64,000 nt of DNA from Glacieibacterium arshaanense. Its GTDB lineage: Bacteria; Pseudomonadota; Alphaproteobacteria; Sphingomonadales; Sphingomonadaceae. The position numbers and the translations under genes were made by a program. The stretch lies in contig NZ_SIHO01000002.1 in NCBI RefSeq assembly GCF_004681125.1, forward strand, positions 372,001-436,000. The letters are read 5' to 3'. The notes beneath the pieces are model-generated. The model was not told the origin of the DNA and ran no database searches. It worked only from the letters and a program-made list of their open reading frames with translations. The stretch's first letter is position 1. Each line of letters begins with the position of its first letter. Positions 18,406 through 26,735 of this stretch are shown piece after piece.

Positions 18406-19611
18406 ATGATCGACTTTGAAATCCCCGCTGATCTGGCGGCTTTGCGCGACAAGATCCGCCAGTTCGTCATCGACGAAATCGTCCCCTATGAACGCGACCC
18501 GCGCCTGACGCAGCACGGTCCGACCGATGAGCTGCGCCAGGAAATGATCGCCAAGGCGCGCAAGGCCGGGCTGCTGTCGATCCAGGTGCCGCGTGAACTC
18601 GGCGGCATGGGGCTTGACCACATCGGCCACGCCGTGGCGCTCGAAGCCGCCGGCTGGTCGACGCTCGGCCCGGTAGCGATGAACTGCGCCGCGCCCGACG
18701 AAGGCAACATGCTGATCCTGTCGAAGATCGCGCGTCCCGACCAGATCAAGGAATTCCTGCAGCCGGTGGTCGACGGCCACCAGCGTTCGGTGTTCGCGAT
18801 GACCGAGCCCGACGGCGCCGGTTCCGACCCCGCGCAGCTCAGCACCGAAGCGGTGTTCAACGGCAACGACTATGTCATCAACGGCCGCAAGTGGCTGATC
18901 ACCGGGGCCAATGGCGCCAAGACCTGGATCATCATGGCGCGCGTTGCGCCGAACCCGCACGGCCCCGACGGCCCGACCTTGTTCCTGTGCGACGGCAACA
19001 CGCCGGGGATCGAGATCGAGCGCGTGATGAACTCGATGGACCGCAACTATGTCGAAGGCCATGCGGTGGTGAAGTTCAATAACCTGCGCCTCGGGCCCGA
19101 CCAGCTGCTCGGTGAAGTCGGCAACGCCTTCCAGTACGCGCAGATGCGCCTCGCGCCGGCACGGCTGACGCACTGCATGCGCTGGATCGGTGCCGCGACG
19201 CGCGCGCACAGCATCGCCATCGACCACGCCCGCACCCGCACCGCGTTCGGCAAGCCGCTCGGCGAGCACCAGGGCGTCGGCTTCATGCTGGCCGACAATG
19301 AAATCGCGCTGCAGACCTGCCGCCTCGCGGTGTGGAACGCCTGCTGGATGATGGACAAGGGTGAGGCGCCGAAGGGCTTCAGCGCCCGCCACCAGAGCTC
19401 GATCGTCAAGTGCTTCGTGTCGGAGGAGCTGTTCAAGGTCACCGACCGCTGCGTGCAGATCCTCGGCGGCATCGGCGTCACCGACGAGACGGTGGTGGAG
19501 ATGATCTTCCGCGATATGCGGCCGTTCCGCCTGTATGACGGCCCGACCGAAGTCCACAAATTCGCCATCGCGCGCACCTTGATGCGCCACGGCACGGCGA
19601 TGGTTGCATGA
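18406..19611 (+). CDS. Acyl-CoA dehydrogenase, ACAD10/11-LvaC-like
   Basis: 401 aa flavoenzyme. Seen: VFAMTEPDGAGSDPAQLST near 127-145 (FAD/substrate loop), HARTRTAFGKPLGEHQGV near 270-287, LGGIGVTDE near 354, and LYDGPTEVHK near 379-388. The position of the usual catalytic Glu (MCAD E376, motif YEG) is Asp here, which from memory is also the case in ACAD10/11. GAGGA lies before the ATG. Forms a pair with the upstream kinase gene; the two could remove a gamma-hydroxyl by a phosphorylated intermediate. Overlaps the NUDIX gene as ATGA. Confidence 0.9.
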   Translation: MIDFEIPADLAALRDKIRQFVIDEIVPYERDPRLTQHGPTDELRQEMIAKARKAGLLSIQVPRELGGMGLDHIGHAVALEAAGWSTLGPVAMNCAAPDEGNMLILSKIARPDQIKEFLQPVVDGHQRSVFAMTEPDGAGSDPAQLSTEAVFNGNDYVINGRKWLITGANGAKTWIIMARVAPNPHGPDGPTLFLCDGNTPGIEIERVMNSMDRNYVEGHAVVKFNNLRLGPDQLLGEVGNAFQYAQMRLAPARLTHCMRWIGAATRAHSIAIDHARTRTAFGKPLGEHQGVGFMLADNEIALQTCRLAVWNACWMMDKGEAPKGFSARHQSSIVKCFVSEELFKVTDRCVQILGGIGVTDETVVEMIFRDMRPFRLYDGPTEVHKFAIARTLMRHGTAMVA

Positions 19612-20105
19612 CGCTACAGTGGCGCGGCAAATTCCTTGAGGTGCACCGCGAGGGCACTTGGGAATATGCCGCGCGCACGCGCAGCATCGGCGCGGCGGTC
19701 ATCCTCGCAGTGACCGATGCACGCGAAATCGTGCTGGTCGAACAGTTTCGCGTGCCGTTCGGGCGTCCGTGCATCGAACTGCCCGCCGGGCTGGTCGGCG
19801 ATGAAGTCGCGGGCGAGGGCGAAGCTGCCAGCGCGGCGCGCGAGCTGCACGAGGAAACCGGGTTCGAGGCGGCGCACTGGGAAGACCTTGGCGAATTCGC
19901 CACGTCGCCGGGCATGTCGAGCGAGAGCTTCCGGCTGTTCCGCGCCACCGGCCTGACGCGCACTGGCACCGGCGGCGGCACGCCCGAAGAGGCCATATCC
20001 GTGCATGTCGTGGCCCTGTCCGACCTCCCCGATTGGCTCGCGGCGCAACGCCAGCGCGGCTGCGTCATCGATTGCCGGCTGGTTGTCGGGCTCGGACTGG
20101 TCTAG
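19608..20105 (+). CDS. NUDIX hydrolase, ADP-sugar pyrophosphatase-like
   Basis: 165 aa. NUDIX box G-x5-E-x7-REL-x-EE-x-GF is present at about 64-88 (GLVGDE... AARELHEETGF). ELPAGL before the box and an N-terminal strand pattern are typical of ADP-ribose/ADP-sugar pyrophosphatases. Start overlaps the acyl-CoA dehydrogenase stop; last gene of the argB-led unit. Probably housecleaning of nucleoside diphosphate derivatives. Confidence 0.85.
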   Translation: MTLQWRGKFLEVHREGTWEYAARTRSIGAAVILAVTDAREIVLVEQFRVPFGRPCIELPAGLVGDEVAGEGEAASAARELHEETGFEAAHWEDLGEFATSPGMSSESFRLFRATGLTRTGTGGGTPEEAISVHVVALSDLPDWLAAQRQRGCVIDCRLVVGLGLV

Positions 20106-20125
20106 CCTCGCGCCATGGGGGTGCC

Positions 20126-21196
20126 ATGGCGAAGACCATCGTCATTTGTATCGACGGGACGGGTGACCAGATCCAGGTCAACGCCACCAATGTGCTGCGG
20201 CTGGCGACGGTCGCGGTCGGCCGGGGCGACGCGCAGCATGTCTATTACGACCCCGGCGTCGGCACTCAGGGCAAGCCGACGCACAGTCTGCTCGGCGAAA
20301 GTGAAGTGCTCAAGCTGTTCGATCTCGGCATCGGGCTCGGCATCTATGACAAGATCGGCAACGCCTATTCATTGTTGATGGCGGCGTATCAGCCCGGCGA
20401 CCGGCTGATGCTGTTCGGCTTCAGCCGCGGCGCCTATATCGTGCGCGCACTCGCCGGGATGGTCGCCAAGATCGGCATCCTCGACCCGCTGCGCGCCAAC
20501 CTGCTGCCCTATGCCATCAAGCTCTATGCCGACCCCGACAATGCCGAACTGGCCGAATCGTTCGCGCAGACCTTCTGCCACCGCGACGCGCGGATCAATT
20601 TCCTCGGGCTGTGGGACACCGTCAAATCGGTGTTCGCCGTCGAGCTTTGGCCGCCGGAGGTCAGCGGCGTGTCGCTGCCCTTCACGTTGAACAACGACAA
20701 GGTCGATGTCGTTCGCCACGCGGTTTCCATCGATGAAAAGCGCCGGTTCTTCCGCACCAATTTGTGGCACGCATTGCCCGGGCAGGATGTTGCACAGGTC
20801 TGGTTTGCCGGCGGCCATTGCGACATCGGCGGCAGCTACCCGCCCGAGGCGTCGGGGTTGAGCCGGATTGCGCTCGATTGGATGCTCGACGAGGCGGTGG
20901 TGCATGGCCTGCTGGTCGATCCGGCGCGGCGCGCGGCGCTGCCGGGGCAGCCCGATCCGCTGGCACCGCTGCACAACCGCATCCACGGGCTGGTCAATCT
21001 GATTCCCGAAATCATCCCGAAATGGGGCCGGCGACCCCCCGACGGCCACAAGGCGCTGTTCCTGCCGCTCGGCGAGCCGCGCTACATCGCGCCGGGTGCG
21101 GTGGTGCATGCCAGCGTTGCGGCGCGGCTGAACGCCGGCATCGGCTATGCGCCGGTGAATTTGCCCGCCGATTACCGCGTCTATGGCGAAAATTGA
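20126..21196 (+). CDS. DUF2235 alpha/beta hydrolase
   Basis: 356 aa. N-terminal VICIDGTGDQ near 6-15, nucleophile motif FGFSRGAY near 97-104, LWDTVKSV near 164 and HAVSIDEKR near 195 are the hallmarks of the DUF2235 family, which includes type VI secretion lipase effectors (Tle1) and stand-alone cytosolic proteins. No secretion genes are nearby, so a stand-alone role is more likely. ATG 20126 fits the family N-terminus; the frame upstream to 20033 overlaps NUDIX. Confidence 0.85.
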   Translation: MAKTIVICIDGTGDQIQVNATNVLRLATVAVGRGDAQHVYYDPGVGTQGKPTHSLLGESEVLKLFDLGIGLGIYDKIGNAYSLLMAAYQPGDRLMLFGFSRGAYIVRALAGMVAKIGILDPLRANLLPYAIKLYADPDNAELAESFAQTFCHRDARINFLGLWDTVKSVFAVELWPPEVSGVSLPFTLNNDKVDVVRHAVSIDEKRRFFRTNLWHALPGQDVAQVWFAGGHCDIGGSYPPEASGLSRIALDWMLDEAVVHGLLVDPARRAALPGQPDPLAPLHNRIHGLVNLIPEIIPKWGRRPPDGHKALFLPLGEPRYIAPGAVVHASVAARLNAGIGYAPVNLPADYRVYGEN

Positions 21197-21250
21197 CCCC
21201 CAACGCGCGATACGCGCTACAATCGACAATCAACCGACAGGAGACGCGCG

Positions 21251-21361
21251 ATGGCCAAGGGTCAGATGAAAAGCAACAAGGAAACCAAAAAACCCAAGGC
21301 GAAGAAGGTCAAGACCATCGCCGCCAACCCGTCGACAAAGGGCATGATCAAGCCGAGCTGA
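21251..21361 (+). CDS. 36-residue lysine-rich conserved-type small protein
   Basis: Short gene: MAKGQMKSNKETKKPKAKK followed by VKTIAANPSTKGMIKPS. AGGAGA precedes the ATG by 6 nt. About a third of residues are Lys; no hydrophobic segment. Small proteins of this appearance occur as unannotated or hypothetical entries in many alphaproteobacteria in my recollection. It ends 7 bp before the convergent amidase stop. Function unknown; nucleic-acid contact is possible from charge alone. Confidence 0.75.
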   Translation: MAKGQMKSNKETKKPKAKKVKTIAANPSTKGMIKPS

Positions 21362-21368
21362 CCGGCTT

Positions 21369-22673
21369 TCAACTATAGGCGGGCGGCGGGCTGTAGCCGC
21401 GCAGCACCTGGTCAAGCTTCGCCGCCAGCGCGAGCAGACTGGCTTCTGAGCCGGCGCGGCCGACCAGTTGCACGCTGACCGGCATGCCCTCGGCGCTCCA
21501 GCCCGCCGGCAACGCCAGCGCCGGCAGGCCGGCAAGATTGGCAAGTCCGGTGAACAGCGCCTGGCCGACGGGTGCGGGGCCATGCGCAAACGCCGGCTGC
21601 GGCTCGGTAGGCATCAGGATGACGTCGGCCATCTGCAACACCGCGTGCAACCGCGCCGCCGCCTTTGCCATCGCGGCATTGCCGGCGGCCAGCGCGTCGG
21701 GCGTCGCCGCCCGACCCTGGGCAATATAGCCGCGAAGTTCGGGCGACAGGCCGCCATCATCCCGCGCATAATCTGCGGCGTAGAATTCCCCGACTTCGCG
21801 CGCCGATTCGATAAATCCGGCCGTTAGCGCAGTCCGAAGATCGACGTCGCTAGCATCATAACGCGTCACGCTCAGGCCCAGCCCTTCGATCAGGTCGTGC
21901 GCCAGCAAATAGGCCGACCGCACCGCTACGTCGGTCCGGGCGAAATCGTCGATCACCGACAGCGTCGCGACGCGGCTGAGCGGCGCTGCCTCACCGATCG
22001 GTGCCAGCACGCGCATCACCGCGCCGAGATCGGCAACCGAGCGCGCCAATGGCCCGACGCTGTCGAGCCGGCGGCACATCGGCACAACGCCGTCATCGGA
22101 CACCAACCCGTGCGTCGGCTTAAGCCCGTAGACGCCGTTGTACGCCGCCGGAATGCGGATCGATCCCAGCGTGTCGGTGCCCAGTGCGGCGAGGCACAGG
22201 CCCGCCGCCACCGCCGAACCCGAACCGCCGCTCGATCCGCCCGGCGTATGGCCCGGATTGTGCGGGTTGTTGACGCGCCCGAACGCGGCATTGTCGGACG
22301 TAGCGCCCATCGCCGCCTCGTGCATGTTGAGATGTCCGAGGATCACCGCGCCCGCTTCGCGCAGCCGCGTGACAACCGGCGCATCGGCCGTCGCTACGGC
22401 GCCCCGCCGCGCTTCGACACCGGCGGTGGTGGCGAAACCGGCAATATCGATATTGGCCTTGATGCCGATCGGCACGCCTTCGAGTGCGCGCGCATCGCCC
22501 GCCGCAATCCGCCGCGCCGATTGCGCTGCGGCGGCACGCGCCCCCGCCGCATCGACCATGGTGAACGCGTTGAGTTCGCCGTTGAACCGCGCGATGCGGC
22601 CGAGGTAGGCCTCGGTGACCGCGACGGCATCGGCCCCGCGCACGCCGGCGACCGAAAGCGTGTGCAGCGCCAT
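21369..22673 (-). CDS. Amidase (amidase signature family)
   Basis: 434 aa amide hydrolase with Ser-cisSer-Lys catalysis. Seen: catalytic Lys in GVPIGIKANIDIAG near 65-78, TPGGSSGGSGSAVAAG near 139-154 with the cis-Ser and GTDTLGSIRIPAAYNGVYG near 160-178 carrying the nucleophilic region. ATG 22673; the frame to 22850 lies inside the upstream gene. It begins 1 nt after the MmgE/PrpD stop, so both are one transcript. Substrate unknown. Confidence 0.92.
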   Translation of the reverse strand: MALHTLSVAGVRGADAVAVTEAYLGRIARFNGELNAFTMVDAAGARAAAAQSARRIAAGDARALEGVPIGIKANIDIAGFATTAGVEARRGAVATADAPVVTRLREAGAVILGHLNMHEAAMGATSDNAAFGRVNNPHNPGHTPGGSSGGSGSAVAAGLCLAALGTDTLGSIRIPAAYNGVYGLKPTHGLVSDDGVVPMCRRLDSVGPLARSVADLGAVMRVLAPIGEAAPLSRVATLSVIDDFARTDVAVRSAYLLAHDLIEGLGLSVTRYDASDVDLRTALTAGFIESAREVGEFYAADYARDDGGLSPELRGYIAQGRAATPDALAAGNAAMAKAAARLHAVLQMADVILMPTEPQPAFAHGPAPVGQALFTGLANLAGLPALALPAGWSAEGMPVSVQLVGRAGSEASLLALAAKLDQVLRGYSPPPAYS

Positions 22674-22674
22674 G

Positions 22675-23997
22675 CTATCGTTCCCCCTGGTCGACCAGCC
22701 ACGCCAGCGGGTTGTCGCGGATGCGCGGATCGACCGGGCCGACCGCCAGCGACAGCGCGAACCGCAGCTTCGCCGCCTGGTCGGCGGCGGGCAGCGGGTT
22801 GGCGGGGTGGCCCGGCGTTGCCGGCACCTGGCGGTCGAGCACGCGGCCATCGCTGAGCATCACGACGATGCGTTGCGGTGACAGCGCATTGGCGTCGCCC
22901 GCGACTTCGATGACGCGCACGCGGTCGCCGATGGCGCGCAGATTGGCGTCGGTGAAGGTCGCGGCCTCGAAGCGCCGCGGATCGATGCGGCCTTCGCTCA
23001 GCATCAGCGCCGCCAGCAGCGGCAGGCACAGCCGCGCATAGGCCGGCGTCATTTGCGGCACCCACGGCCGGCCGATCATCCGGCCCACCAGCGGCGGCAC
23101 ATGCGCCTGCACCTCGTGGACCTGCGCTGCCGTCACCCCGGCATCGCGGATCATCGCTGCCAGCACGCCGAGCGTCGCATGCGCGGCGCGCCCTGACGGC
23201 CAGGGCTTGATGCTGACTTCGCCGATGCGCCAGCCGCTGCCGATGCTGGCGCTGTAGCGTTCGATGACACCGCCTTCGAACAGCTTGAAATAGCCGAACG
23301 GCCCCTCGAGCGCGTCGTGCGGCCCGGTCAGCCCGGCGTTTGCCAGATCAACGGCGGTCACTGCCGCACGTGCGGCGGCGGCAATCTGCAACGGCAGCGC
23401 CTGCGAGCCTTCGACATGCGCCTGCATCGTGCCGCTCGCCTGCGAAACCGCCAGCCCGAGCACATCGGCGAACGCCGCGGGCGGCGTGCCGGCGACGCGC
23501 GCGCACGCCAGCGCCGCGCCGATCAGCCCCGCGGTCGCCGGGCGGAAAAACCGCATGCCCTCGGTCGCGGCGAGCCCGAGCCCGCAGGCGATATCGACAC
23601 CCACCGCCAGCGCCACCAACGCGCGGTCAGGTGCCACCGGCGCGCCGCGCGCCGCAGCCCGCGCGCACACCGCGTGCAGGGCCGCGGTCACCACCGACAT
23701 CGCGTGCACCACCGCGACTTCGTGGACCGCATCCCATTCGAGGCTGTGGATCTGGAAGCCGTTGGCGAACGCCGCCGCCGGCGCGGGCAGCCGGCCGGCG
23801 CGGCCGAGCAGCGGCGCGTCATCACCCGCCCCCCACAGCTGTGCGGCAGCATAAACCCCGTCGGCCCCCGGCGCGCTTGACCCGGCAGCACCGACCGCCA
23901 GCGTGTCGCCGAGCAGCGCCGTCGCGGCAGCGGCGATTTCGGGGGGCAGCGTGTGTGCTGCGGCGGCAAAGGCGAGGATCGACTGCGTTGGTGTCAT
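22675..23997 (-). CDS. MmgE/PrpD family protein
   Basis: 440 aa, 2-methylcitrate dehydratase-like fold. Seen: GLAATEGMRFFRPATAGLIGAAL near 142-164 and KPWPSGRAAHATLGVLAA near 255-272. No methylcitrate cycle genes lie near, and the partner is an amidase, so a hydratase/isomerase acting on another dicarboxylate-like substrate is more likely than PrpD itself. ATG 23997; 159 bp from the divergent secreted protein gene. Confidence 0.88.
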   Translation of the reverse strand: MTPTQSILAFAAAAHTLPPEIAAAATALLGDTLAVGAAGSSAPGADGVYAAAQLWGAGDDAPLLGRAGRLPAPAAAFANGFQIHSLEWDAVHEVAVVHAMSVVTAALHAVCARAAARGAPVAPDRALVALAVGVDIACGLGLAATEGMRFFRPATAGLIGAALACARVAGTPPAAFADVLGLAVSQASGTMQAHVEGSQALPLQIAAAARAAVTAVDLANAGLTGPHDALEGPFGYFKLFEGGVIERYSASIGSGWRIGEVSIKPWPSGRAAHATLGVLAAMIRDAGVTAAQVHEVQAHVPPLVGRMIGRPWVPQMTPAYARLCLPLLAALMLSEGRIDPRRFEAATFTDANLRAIGDRVRVIEVAGDANALSPQRIVVMLSDGRVLDRQVPATPGHPANPLPAADQAAKLRFALSLAVGPVDPRIRDNPLAWLVDQGER

Positions 23998-24156
23998 GGC
24001 GGCAATTTGTCCGACAGCGGCACGCCGTCGGTCAAGCCGCGAATGCCGACAGTGGCAGCTGCGCTGCGGATTCTGGCGGACAGTGGCGAATTATCCACTG
24101 ACCCCGGCGCTATGTCTCTGCTAGGGTGCGCCAAAGCAAGCGGCTGGAGTGGTGCG

Positions 24157-24639
24157 ATGCGTCGAGTTTTATTGGGTTTGTGGCTGCTGGCGGCACTGCC
24201 GGTGCCCGTCGCCGCGCAGCCGGCGCCGCCGCCGAGCCCGTCGGATCTGGCGGCGCAGCCGCTCGACCGCGCGCCCGCCAGCGCGACACCGGCATCCACC
24301 GCGCCGACCATGCTCAAGCCTGCACCCACCGACACGACGCAGCCGCGCGTGCGTTCGGTCATCGTGTTCGGCAATGACCCGTGCCCCAAGGCGACCAGCA
24401 GCGATGAAATCGTCGTCTGCGCGCGCCAGCCCGACGAAGATCGCTACCGCATCCCGCCGGGCCTGCGCACCGCCAACTCGGGTGTGCAGGTCAGCCCGTT
24501 CGTCCAGGATCGCTCGCTGATGCTCGGCAGCGGTGCCGGCGGCGCCGGCGGCGGAATCGGCCAGTGCTCGTCGATCGGGCCGGGCGGCTACACCGGCTGC
24601 ATGCAGCAGGAAATCAACAACTGGGCGAACCCGAACTAG
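24157..24639 (+). CDS. Secreted small protein, unknown function
   Basis: 160 aa. Signal peptide 1-20 (MRRVLLGLWLLAALPVPVAA), a Pro/Ala/Thr-rich linker to about 60, then VIVFGNDPCPKATSSDEIVVCARQPDEDRYRIPPGLR with two conserved-looking cysteines near 76 and 88, and a Gly-rich tail with two further Cys. Proteins with this cysteine-DEIVVCAR pattern recur in sphingomonad genomes as hypothetical periplasmic proteins from memory. ATG 24157 is the only start preserving the signal peptide. Confidence 0.75.
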   Translation: MRRVLLGLWLLAALPVPVAAQPAPPPSPSDLAAQPLDRAPASATPASTAPTMLKPAPTDTTQPRVRSVIVFGNDPCPKATSSDEIVVCARQPDEDRYRIPPGLRTANSGVQVSPFVQDRSLMLGSGAGGAGGGIGQCSSIGPGGYTGCMQQEINNWANPN

Positions 24640-24660
24640 GATTCGGGTTTAGCGGTTCCC

Positions 24661-25527
24661 GTGTCACGTCCAGGCGCATTCGCCTTTCCCGCGATGCTGG
24701 CGGGCAGCACCGCGCTGGCGTTCGGCGGCTGGCTGGTGCGTGAAGCCGATGTCGGCCCCGTCGATGCAGCGTTCTGGCGGCTCAGCCTCGCGGTGCTGCC
24801 GCTGATGCTGATCGCGAGGCTAGTGCGCCAGCCGATGCCGCCACTATCGCGGTCGCTGCTGCTGCCCGCCGCGCTCGCCGGGCTGTTTTTCGCAATCGAT
24901 CTGGCGCTCTGGCACCTCGGGCTGGTGCGCACGACGCTGGCGAACGCCACGCTGATCCCCAATGCCGCGAGCTTCCTGCTGCCGCTCTATGGCTTCGTCG
25001 CCACGCGCACGCGGCCGACGCCGCGGATGTGGTCGGCGATGGCGCTGGCCGCGGCGGGCACGCTGCTGCTGCTCGGCACCAGCTTCGAACTGTCGGCGCG
25101 GCACTTCGCCGGGGACTTGCTGTGCATCGGCGCGGCGATTTTCTACACCGGCTACCTCATCGTCATCGACCGCATGCGTGGGCAGGTCGCGGCGGTCCCG
25201 ACGCTCATCCTCGCCAGCAGCTTCGGCGCGCTCGCGCTGTTCGCCTTCGCGCAAGCCGGGCCGGGGCCGTTCTGGCCGACCGACTGGCGCCCGGTGGTGG
25301 CACTCGCCTTCACCAGCCAGGTGCTCGGCCAGGGGCTGATCGTCTACGCCGTCGGCCACCTCAAACCGCTCGTCGTCGGCCTCACGCTGCTCGTCCAACC
25401 CGCCATCGCCGCCGCCATCGGCGTCGTCCGCTTCGGCGAGGTGCTCGGGCCAACCGTCATCATCGGCGGCGTGCTGGTGCTGTCGGCGCTGGTGCTAGTG
25501 CGGTTGCCGGCGCGGCGGGCCTCCTGA
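24661..25527 (+). CDS. EamA/DMT family membrane transporter
   Basis: 288 aa with ten hydrophobic helices in two EamA repeats, the first ending near residue 135 and the second from about 145. Typical drug/metabolite transporter features such as PVDAAFWRLSLAVLPL in repeat one and GLTLLVQPAIAAAIGVVRFGEVLGP in repeat two. GTG start 21 bp after the preceding stop; ribosome binding site weak. Substrate not predictable. Confidence 0.87.
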   Translation: MSRPGAFAFPAMLAGSTALAFGGWLVREADVGPVDAAFWRLSLAVLPLMLIARLVRQPMPPLSRSLLLPAALAGLFFAIDLALWHLGLVRTTLANATLIPNAASFLLPLYGFVATRTRPTPRMWSAMALAAAGTLLLLGTSFELSARHFAGDLLCIGAAIFYTGYLIVIDRMRGQVAAVPTLILASSFGALALFAFAQAGPGPFWPTDWRPVVALAFTSQVLGQGLIVYAVGHLKPLVVGLTLLVQPAIAAAIGVVRFGEVLGPTVIIGGVLVLSALVLVRLPARRAS

Positions 25528-25620
25528 GGCGTGCACCGACGATTTGGCGCCATGACGGCGCGTGCAAAGGCGGTATTGTGTCTGCTTCGCGGCGCGTTGC
25601 CGTCATCTTGGCGCGGTAGC

Positions 25621-26646
25621 CTAGCTGAAATTGCCGGGCAGGAACTGGCGCCGCCATGCCGACGGGCTGGTGCCGCTCCAGCGCCGGAAGGCCTGGTCGA
25701 ACGCCGAGTGGCTGGCAAACGCCAGCGCGGCACTGACATCGCCGACCGGCAGCCGCGTCATCTCAAGCAATTCGCGCGCGACCGCAAACCGCACATCGTC
25801 GCGCACCGCTTCGAAGGTCAGGCCTTCGGCGAGCAAGCGTCGCCGCAACGTCCGCGGCGCAATCCCCATTACCGACGCTGCGGCCGGCATGGAGGCGTCT
25901 TCGCCGAGCAACTGCGGGCGCAGCAGGTGCCGCAGCTTGCGCGACGTCGCCCCTGGGCCGGCATCAAAACTGCTGTCCATCGTCGCGATCAGCCGGGCGC
26001 GTTCGACCGGGTTGGCAGCCGGTCGCGGCACGCCGAGCGTCGCTGCCGAAAGCACAAGGCAGGACTGCAGCTGGTTGAATCTCGGCGTCGCATGCAGAAT
26101 CTGCCGGTACGGCGCAATGTCGGCCGGCTTATCATAGGCAAATTGAATCTCGGCCGGCGCCACCTCGCCATTCGAGAGTTCGCGGATCATCGCGCAGCCG
26201 ATCGCCACGCAGACCTGATAAAGCTGGCGGCTGCCGGGCGAGTTGCCACCATAGATCCCGTAGCCGAACGCCACATCGTCACCCATCGGCAACAGATAGA
26301 CCACTGCGCCGCTGCAATACCCCAGCTGCCAGGTGACGAAATCGAGCATCGCCTGCCGCAGCGTCGGGGCATGGCTTGCCAGATCGTGGATCAGCCCGTG
26401 CGCGCGCCACGGATAGCGCGCGCCGAGCAATAGCCCGAAGTGTGCGCAGCCGGTTAGTTCGGCAGCACGTTCGAGCAGCGTCAGGCAATCGGCGAAAACC
26501 AGCCGGCTATCTGCGGTGACGGCATCAAGGTCGATGTCCAGCCCGCGACTGACGTCGGCCGGATCGGTGCCAAGGTCGCGCAAAAGCCCGGCCATCCACG
26601 CGAACGCGCCGGCACGTTGATATGACACTTCAAGGCGGGCGGACAC
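25621..26646 (-). CDS. AraC family regulator with Arabinose_bd-type N-terminal domain
   Basis: 341 aa. N-terminal ligand region of the OruR/arabinose_bd type (about 15-200) and C-terminal double helix-turn-helix: ASVMGIAPRTLRRRLLAEGLTFEAVRDDVR near 257-286 and GDVSAALAFASHSAFDQAFRRWSGTSPSAWRR near 303-334. GTG 26646 is preceded by GGAGG. It is divergent from the DUF1254/DUF1214 gene across 89 bp with a 13-nt palindrome, so it likely controls that gene. Confidence 0.88.
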   Translation of the reverse strand: MSARLEVSYQRAGAFAWMAGLLRDLGTDPADVSRGLDIDLDAVTADSRLVFADCLTLLERAAELTGCAHFGLLLGARYPWRAHGLIHDLASHAPTLRQAMLDFVTWQLGYCSGAVVYLLPMGDDVAFGYGIYGGNSPGSRQLYQVCVAIGCAMIRELSNGEVAPAEIQFAYDKPADIAPYRQILHATPRFNQLQSCLVLSAATLGVPRPAANPVERARLIATMDSSFDAGPGATSRKLRHLLRPQLLGEDASMPAAASVMGIAPRTLRRRLLAEGLTFEAVRDDVRFAVARELLEMTRLPVGDVSAALAFASHSAFDQAFRRWSGTSPSAWRRQFLPGNFS

Positions 26647-26695
26647 AGTGCGATGTCCTCCAAACTAAAACTGAACGCTGGCAAATCTGTTAGCT

Positions 26696-26708
26696 ATTGC
26701 GACGCAAT
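26696..26708. promoter_or_regulatory. Palindrome ATTGCG-A-CGCAAT, candidate operator
   Basis: Perfect 6+1+6 palindrome in the gap between the divergent AraC regulator and the DUF1254/DUF1214 gene, 28 bp before the latter's start. AraC proteins usually bind direct repeats, so the link is tentative. Confidence 0.35.
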
Positions 26709-26735
26709 CCAACAACCCTGTTAGGAGTTCCTGTC

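Noticed and set aside
17977-19590. 537-codon open frame antisense to the kinase and acyl-CoA dehydrogenase genes
   Set aside because: It mirrors the codon positions of well-recognised genes, has no family-like motifs and no ribosome binding site; long antisense frames are usual at this G+C content.
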